Source: Aquatica leii
Lineage: Eukaryota > Arthropoda > Insecta > Coleoptera > Lampyridae
Length of the DNA: 64,000 bases
NCBI GenBank assembly: GCA_035610365.1
Contig: CM069439.1
Location: 310,001-374,000, forward strand
Direction of reading: 5' to 3'
The notes below the pieces were generated by a model. That model ran no database searches, was not told the DNA's origin, and was given only the letters and a program-made list of their open reading frames with translations. This document shows, one piece after another, positions 57,861 to 64,000 of this stretch; position 1 is the stretch's first letter; every line of letters starts with the position of its first letter. The position numbers and the translations under genes were made by a program.

Positions 57861-58738
57861 AATAGTTAAATTTTAAAAATATTCTACTCATTTGCTCTAT
57901 TTTGCCGTCCATTAGTCTAATTGTCAGCAAAATGCAGGCATCTCAGTAGCAATACAAATATGTAATATAAATATGTAATACCAATAAACTTGAACATTTC
58001 GTTCTTGTCGGTGTCCCTTCAACGAAAAAATCTGCTTGCACCAGACAGCGTTCCTCCTAACAGGATTATAGAAATTATATAATAACATAAGCAAATGTAC
58101 CTGTTTGTTTCCAACACTGATAGATTTATCACATTCTCATCAACCATTGATTTGTAGACATCTGCAAACAGCTGTCCAGAGAACGCAAAATTTTCTTGTA
58201 GACCTACAATTCCTGTGAAATTAAATAGTGCAATGCTGAGGACTGCTTCGAACTAAACATTGTCCATGGCATCATAGCGTTAAATTCCATGAAAATCGGT
58301 AGGAATTTCCGCTGCGATTATAAAAATGGTTTTATTGAAACTATCAAACACCCCACAACAACAGAAAATAAAATCGAAACAAGAAAAGCACTCCACACCG
58401 TACAAATCATAACAAGTTGCGACATGTATTTGGCTCGGAGAACTTGCATAGTTGAACATGTACCCATGGTACGGACAAGGAATGTGTTAAGTTTAAACAC
58501 ATACTTAGCATATTTGCAGATAACTTCAACTAGGAATTGATTTGGCAGTCTTACTAACCGGCGACTTGTGGAGACCATCGTAAGAGAATACATATCTATG
58601 CGTTGTCAACAAATTGCATTAACCCATCCATTTTGATCCTCAAATATCAACAACACACTGGCGTCACAATTTTTGGTTTTTAACTCAGTATCTATAGTCA
58701 TATTCTGAGTAGCGCAGCGTCGTAATCTTAATTCTAAA

Positions 58739-59610
58739 GATGCCAGAATTTACAGACACGGAATTGGTAATACATGGTAACAGAGTAAAATTACTCAAAT
58801 TGAGGTAATAGACCATATTACTGTAAATTCCACTAACTCTTTACGCCAGACTGCTAAAGCTACTGGGCTTTCATATTTATCAGTTTGTAAAGTAACAAAA
58901 AATTCATTCAAAAGTTCCATTTTTATAAAATTAAAATTGTCCAAAAACTTGGTGAAGATGGTTACGACCGACAAATAAATATTTGTAAGACTATGTAGAA
59001 TTTAGTCACTGCAAACCCAAACTTTGTAAGCATATCTGCTTCAGTGATAAATGTAGTTTTACTTTACATGGCTCTGTTAATAAAAACAGTGTGCGTTACT
59101 AAAGCAATAAGAACCCCCATTTTGTCAGAAGTCATACTCAAGCTTCCCAAAAACAGTATGTTTGGACAAGAATTTTTGGGGATGCTGTCATTACACCCAT
59201 ATTCATAAATGAATCACTAACTGGTGACATTTACTTGAATATGTTAGAAATATCGTAGATTCTTTATTAACCGTAGAAATAGAGAATCTGCAAGGAAATC
59301 AAATGTTGAACGAAAATGACTTCTTCATTAAACAAGATGGAGCTTCACCATATTATGCATTAAACGTGCATGCATTAATTGGCTTAACAACCGATTGCCA
59401 AACCATTAGATTGGATTTTTTCTCTGGGGCCATTTGAAGTCAGTGATATACAAAACACAACTGACTAATTTGGAGGACTTACGACAACGGATTGTTGATC
59501 AATGCAGGCAAATTGCGCGAGAAACATTTCAAAAAGTGAGACAAGATTTGAAAAACCAAATCTACTACTGCCTGGAACAAAACGGTGCTCATTTCGAGCA
59601 TCTCTTATAA
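58739..59610 (+). pseudogene. Mariner-like transposase remnant (full span)
   Basis: It starts MPEFTDTEL at an ATG at about 58740, the usual N-terminus of this insect group. Next come YKIKIVQKLGEDGYDRQINI, ANPNFV, CFSDKCSFTLHGSVNKNS (first catalytic Asp), NPHFV, then SLTGDIYLNMLE and FIKQDGASPYYALNVHAL (second Asp). LPNH-stop-IGFFLWGHLKSVIY follows, where active relatives have SPDLTPLDFFLWG; the third Asp is Gly here. LTNLEDLRQRIVDQCRQIAR and YCLEQNGAHFEHLL then end at TAA. Several frameshifts are present. The intact last 50 codons show it was once full length. Confidence 0.88.
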
Positions 59611-61264
59611 AATTCAACTCGGTAAGATTTGTATTTTTGAAGACATTATTACACTTTTTCATCATACTTGGTGTGTTTCCTTATTTATTAATTGACTTTT
59701 AACTGATTACTTGTTAAACTGTAAACAGTGGTTCAAATATTAGTTTTATCAAAACATCAATTTCTTTCATATTTAATATTTCCAAGCGGCGATTTTACTA
59801 ATAATAACAGCAATATTGTTCAGAAAAAATATGAACAAGCGGTTTTCTCAAAAACTAATCGTAGAAATAAAAAACTATTACATAGCCAAAAAGAAGTTAA
59901 GTAGACCTTTTAAACAATAAAATTCTTAACCCCAAAAAGGTACACCTGCGGGTCTTACCCTATACCAACTAAGCGTACCCCTCACAACAAATTGACCAAT
60001 TTCGGCATTTTGCACATAACGTTTTTGTTTTCTAGATATGTATTATCAAAACTTTTGTGGTTGAGTGAGTACCTGCTGAAATTATTTTCACTATTTGTAG
60101 ATAATTATCAAACATAACCATCACTTGCTACTTATATTTGCTCATATAGATGCCATAACAATAATTACGGTCGCATGCTTTCAATCCAACTTGAAACCAA
60201 AATGACTAAACGTTTTGGCTAATCAAATTACAGGGTTTTTGACTTTGTTTCAAAAAGAGATTCCTCTTTGCGTCTGAACATTCATGTTGGATAATAAACT
60301 AAGCTGTTTTTAGATATCATTGACAAATCCCAAGAGTCCTATGCTCACCTGTGGCTACACATTTGGTATCACAGACTTAAAGTTACCCATGTCGTCAAAA
60401 AACTGTTCCCTGCATTCTTTATACCTTAAAATTTATTGTTACCAAATCAAACAACAATTTTCATTTATCAAAAATCGTTTGATCGGCGTAAACGTCATTT
60501 CCTAATTCCCCTTAAACCTACCTAGAACTGGAGAAACTAGTAAAGTCTAGTACAAAAATTTCTACGATTTATTAACAAAAATGCATGATTAATTTAACAC
60601 ACGTGAGTTTTAATTCCTGTAATTTTGATTTAATTTGATTAATTCTGTAACTGTTTAAGCCAATCTCTGTTCTCTTTTTCCTGCACAAGCTTTTCCCGTT
60701 TAGTTAGATCTTTATTAAAGACGAGAATAAACCGTGAGATTGAAGTCTAGGTGATTTCATTACATAGTTAAATTATTTCAGTAATTAATATTGGCGTTTT
60801 TTTTCAAAGCATACACCCAAACACCATTTAAATTTTGTTTAGACTTTGTGTATCTAGAGTCTCGCTAAGATGGTAGTGTTTCGACTAGCTAGAGAAAAAC
60901 TGCAATAATTGTAGCGTTTGTTTCATGAATTCATTTAACCAAATTAACTATTTTCAAGAAATCTGAATATATTTTAAATTTCTTTTATTGACTCCAATAG
61001 CGTAAAAACATGTCAAACATGTCTGACATCGTTCATTATTTAAAAAAAAAACTGTAAGTGCTCTTAAAAAACAAGCGCTATATATAGTTTTTAAATGTGG
61101 TACAGATGGTGTTAATAGTTTGCAGTGATTTTGAGACGTGTTTTCGATTATATTGTGAACTTTTGTATTGAATGATGGATAAAGTGTACAGAGATCATAA
61201 TGTCAAAAAATTTTCAACCACGGCTACTAAACTAAGCAGAATAAGCAATCGAAAGCAACCAACC
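59611..61264. other. Gene-free AT-rich stretch
   Basis: Nothing recognisable. The ORF at 60320-60505 has no motif and no homology I know. Confidence 0.4.
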
Positions 61265-61905
61265 GTCATTCTATGGACAGCGTGTCAGACGAGTTCTCGA
61301 GTGCTTCGGCAAAAAAACACTTAAACCTGGTGTTTCTGACAACGACAGAGATATCGATAAAGGTTTCGGGTATCGTCTCATCAAGTTTAAGCAAGTATTT
61401 ATGAATAAGGCACTGTTGAATACGAAAAATGGACCATTCGGAATGCCAAAGTAATCATACCAGATCGGCGAAGAAAATGGAGGTTAATGCGATAACTGAA
61501 TTGTTTCAACGAAAAAAATCTGTACAATCTGTAACATAGTGATGTTTTCAATGCCATTAAACCACGACATCAGTTCTGACGACCCTCTTGACAAGATTCG
61601 CGTAAAATTTAAATGAATCGTTCAATTGTGTTGTTTGGTCAATCGCTCCGAAAACCATTTTAAGCGCAAAGAATATAGTAGACATTCCTACAAGTATTTT
61701 GGTTCTTACGTTTAATGGCGGATTATCTAATATAATGAAGGTCATGGATATACTTGGCCTTACTGTTGGTCGTCCATGTTTCCATTTTTGCTTGATCACC
61801 GACTCGCGTCGCATTCAACTCGCCGAGCGAGCACTATCCGATGCCGTTAAAACCAGCCGTCATGATGCTAAATCAGTAAACTTGCCTAAAATTACATTAG
61901 TATGA
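61265..61905 (+). pseudogene. Mutator-like domain protein, internally deleted
   Basis: The N-terminus reads MDSVSDEFSSASAKK, and after a one-base shift KPGVSDNDRDIDKGFGYRLI. Both match the start of insect proteins with a Mutator-like transposase domain (SASAKKL...GYRLINF). From 61606 a single frame of 100 codons reads NLNESFNCVVWSIAPKT, then NIVDIPTSILVLTFNGGLSN, KVMDILGLTVG, FCLITDSRRIQLAERALSD and ends at 61905. This is the conserved C-terminal half (NESFNS-x-VWSIAPK, D-x-RRI, AERALSD). The catalytic middle, some 350-400 residues in relatives as I recall them, is missing between about 61400 and 61560. It is therefore a deleted copy of a cut-and-paste element. Confidence 0.75.
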
Positions 61906-63004
61906 TTAAGGTTCTCCTACGTATTTTCTTCTTTTATGCGATTTGTCACTGTTTAGTTTAAAACTATTGTTCTGAATCTGAACGAACATACGCTATTGAG
62001 AGCACTCGGAGCTCAAACCAATTCAAAAACGATAAAAAGCTAGAAACCAGTTTCCAAATCTCTCAAAATAAGAATGTCAATCTAATAGACTAAAAAACAA
62101 TTTATCTATCTTGTAATCTAATTATTTTTGGTTTACGAGTTCTGGAATGGAACCAAGAACTTTCGAAATATCCTACGTAAGTGTTTTGATTTTAATGCAG
62201 TGCTTACACAGAAACGATAAAAGTTGATCTGAAAGAATTTCCATAAATCTAAATTCATATTCGTTTTCTTTCGTGCCAAAACATAAACTGTAGATAAAAT
62301 TCAAATTACCATTTATTAATACGACAAAATTTAAAAACAGTAAAAACGCAAATAATTCAATTCAAATAAATATATACAATGTTTCTAATAAATTTATTTG
62401 TCCAAAACGATATAATATTCAGAAAATAGATACAATTAGGTCAAAAAAATGCAACAAAGGCTTAGAAAATATCACAAAAATTGTAAAGAACAAAAAAATC
62501 GTATAATAAAAAAACTTTTAGTTTATACGTAGCATAACACATACTTTCATTTCGATTGAAAACATGGTCAACAAAAGACGAATTCTTACTTATTAACAGC
62601 AGATAAATAAAAGAAAGAGAAATTAGTCAATTAAAAGTCAATAAATATTACTACTTATATTACCACTATAAAACACATAAGCTAGTGGAATAATCTGCAA
62701 TAAAACAACGATTAAAATATGTTTATAGTAAAAGGATTCTAACGGTACTAAGAACGTATCAAAATTAATATGGAAATATACCTATACAAAATGCGTGAAA
62801 GTGGAAGATTATCGACGAATACTTGCGTCATGGCAAAAGCATTCCCTCTCGTTTTTAGTGATGCATTCACTTTAAAAAAATGGTTCTGAGACTGTTCTAC
62901 TGATAAATCGCAGCCTACCCAATAATGGTTCTTCCTTATTTTTGTCGTTGTCGTGGCAAGGAAACGCGACGAAATTCTAACTTATTATTACGTTTTCTAC
63001 TTTT
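61906..63004. other. Gene-free AT-rich stretch
   Basis: Low-complexity AT-rich sequence without assignable features. Confidence 0.45.
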
Positions 63005-63295
63005 ATTTTAAGAATAAAATTCCATCACATTCATCTCAAAATGTAAATCAAATTCCCAGTTCGTATGGTTTACTTTCTAAAAGTGAAAGTGGTACTGAGA
63101 TTATTTCACTACCAGTTATATGACCAGGACCAGTTAGTAGAGTGTCAGTGATTCCCAAATCTTCCTAAAATTTGAAAAACGCGCTTAAATACCCAGTGGG
63201 ACTCCCGCTTGGTTTAAGAATTGGTTGATGTCAAATTGATCAATTTATATCTGATTTTGATAAAGCCCCTTACAGAAGTAGGAGAAACCATTACA
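63005..63295 (+). pseudogene. Penelope-like retroelement fragment PLE-4
   Basis: The left part is a decayed copy of the GIY-YIG start of PLE-1: KIPSHSSQNVNQIPSSYGLL against KFPTLSSQGVYQIPCSCGLV, aligned base by base with 32397-32460. About 180 bases later, tgataaagccccttacagaa followed by gtaggagaaacc matches the PLE terminal ctgatgaagccccttacg ... gaaac segment in the same orientation. This copy therefore shows directly that the terminal segment lies downstream of the endonuclease, at the element's 3' end. Confidence 0.65.
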
Positions 63296-64000
63296 TACTA
63301 AAATAATCCAACAAGAATGTTCCAACGTGCTCCACTTGGACGATTTTATATTATTATAGACTTTTGTCGTAAAATTTTGCGCTCTTACTTTTAAATACGT
63401 GATTTTTCAAATGTCGTTAAGTTGATTTCTGTCATCTTTCTAATATCTACTGTCAAAATTTGACATAAATCTGACAGGTACGTAAGTTATGTTTCATACT
63501 CATTAAAAAAACGAATGAAGTAAATATTACAACCGGTATAAACGGTTAAATATGAAAAAGCTATCCGTAAGATAGATGACGCGTTTTTCTTCAAACCCAA
63601 TATTCATACAATCCAAGAGAATTTTTACACAAAAGTCGAAACAATATACTTATCCCAAAGAACGAGTTCCCAAAAAAACAAAAACCGTTTTTCCGGTTAA
63701 TAGAATCACAGTTTTCTGGAATTCCAAAAAGTTAATTCTAGTTTCTTCGAACCGAACTCGAACTAAACATTGTTCGAGAATATTTTGACAAACGATTATA
63801 CTATAATTAATTTGGCGCCAAGTTTGAAGTAAGTTTCGAAAAATATTTCAGTTCAAAAATGTTAAAGGTTCGCACACCCCTAATTAATTCTCATAAATTA
63901 TCTACAAAAAAAAGACTATACTGATTTGTTGACACGTTTTGACGCTAAACTTAAGAAAAAACGACCGCATTTGTTAAAGAACAGATCTGGCCATAAAAAT
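63296..64000. other. Gene-free stretch at window end
   Basis: The 70-codon ORF at 63576-63788 (non-ATG start) is basic and motif-free. Nothing else is supported. Confidence 0.4.

Noticed and set aside
1..64000. CRISPR arrays, rRNA, bacterial operons or phage modules
   Set aside because: No direct-repeat/spacer array, rRNA core motif or bacterial gene layout is visible; composition, splice signal and transposon types are animal.

Overview
The window is AT-rich eukaryotic DNA, almost certainly from an insect; a beetle fits but the sequence does not prove it. There are no operons, ribosome-binding sites, rRNA or intact tRNA genes. The only segment that looks like a functional host gene is one exon on the minus strand (8927-9286). 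It encodes the last third of an NK-class homeodomain and a 103-residue tail up to the stop. Its splice acceptor is visible, but the exon with the first 44 homeodomain residues was not found.

Everything else recognisable is transposon debris, mostly with frameshifts and stops. Left to right: piggyBac-like fragment (3480-3795), Tc1 (6155-7009), homeobox exon, internally deleted mariner-like copy (10975-11275), ZBED-type hAT (12590-13890) carrying a 136-bp palindromic insert, FLYWCH-MULE (15471-16440), a 1.1-kb piggyBac with terminal repeats and TTAA duplication (18989-20113), pogo/Tigger (22315-23765), a recurrent unnamed arthropod family (24095-25030 and 51100-51930), a BED-hAT in two pieces (28463-30326), mariner-like copies (40485-40850, 43690-44610, 58739-59610), a second piggyBac (56950-57860) and a Mutator-like protein (61265-61905).

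The dominant theme is a Penelope-like element (PLE) family with reverse transcriptase and GIY-YIG endonuclease. Coding parts lie at 30907-32640 (+), 26795-27690 (-), 49310-50704 (-) and 63005-63295 (+). Its characteristic 3' terminal sequence also appears at 20547-20672, 36085-36305, 48132-48480 and inside two small palindromic elements (13497-13632 and 39858-39996). Both small elements have 13-bp target-site duplications. They look like short fold-back by-products of the PLE machinery and are the most interesting observation here.

The 31-36 kb region is a nest: a 105-bp hAT MITE sits in an R1-like non-LTR retrotransposon (minus strand), which lies between the coding part and a terminal part of a plus-strand PLE. 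Long gene-free stretches (roughly 7.0-8.7, 36.3-39.0, 41.4-43.7, 44.6-48.1 and 52.5-56.9 kb) are AT-rich. A few less AT-rich islands might be regulatory, but only comparison with relatives could show that.
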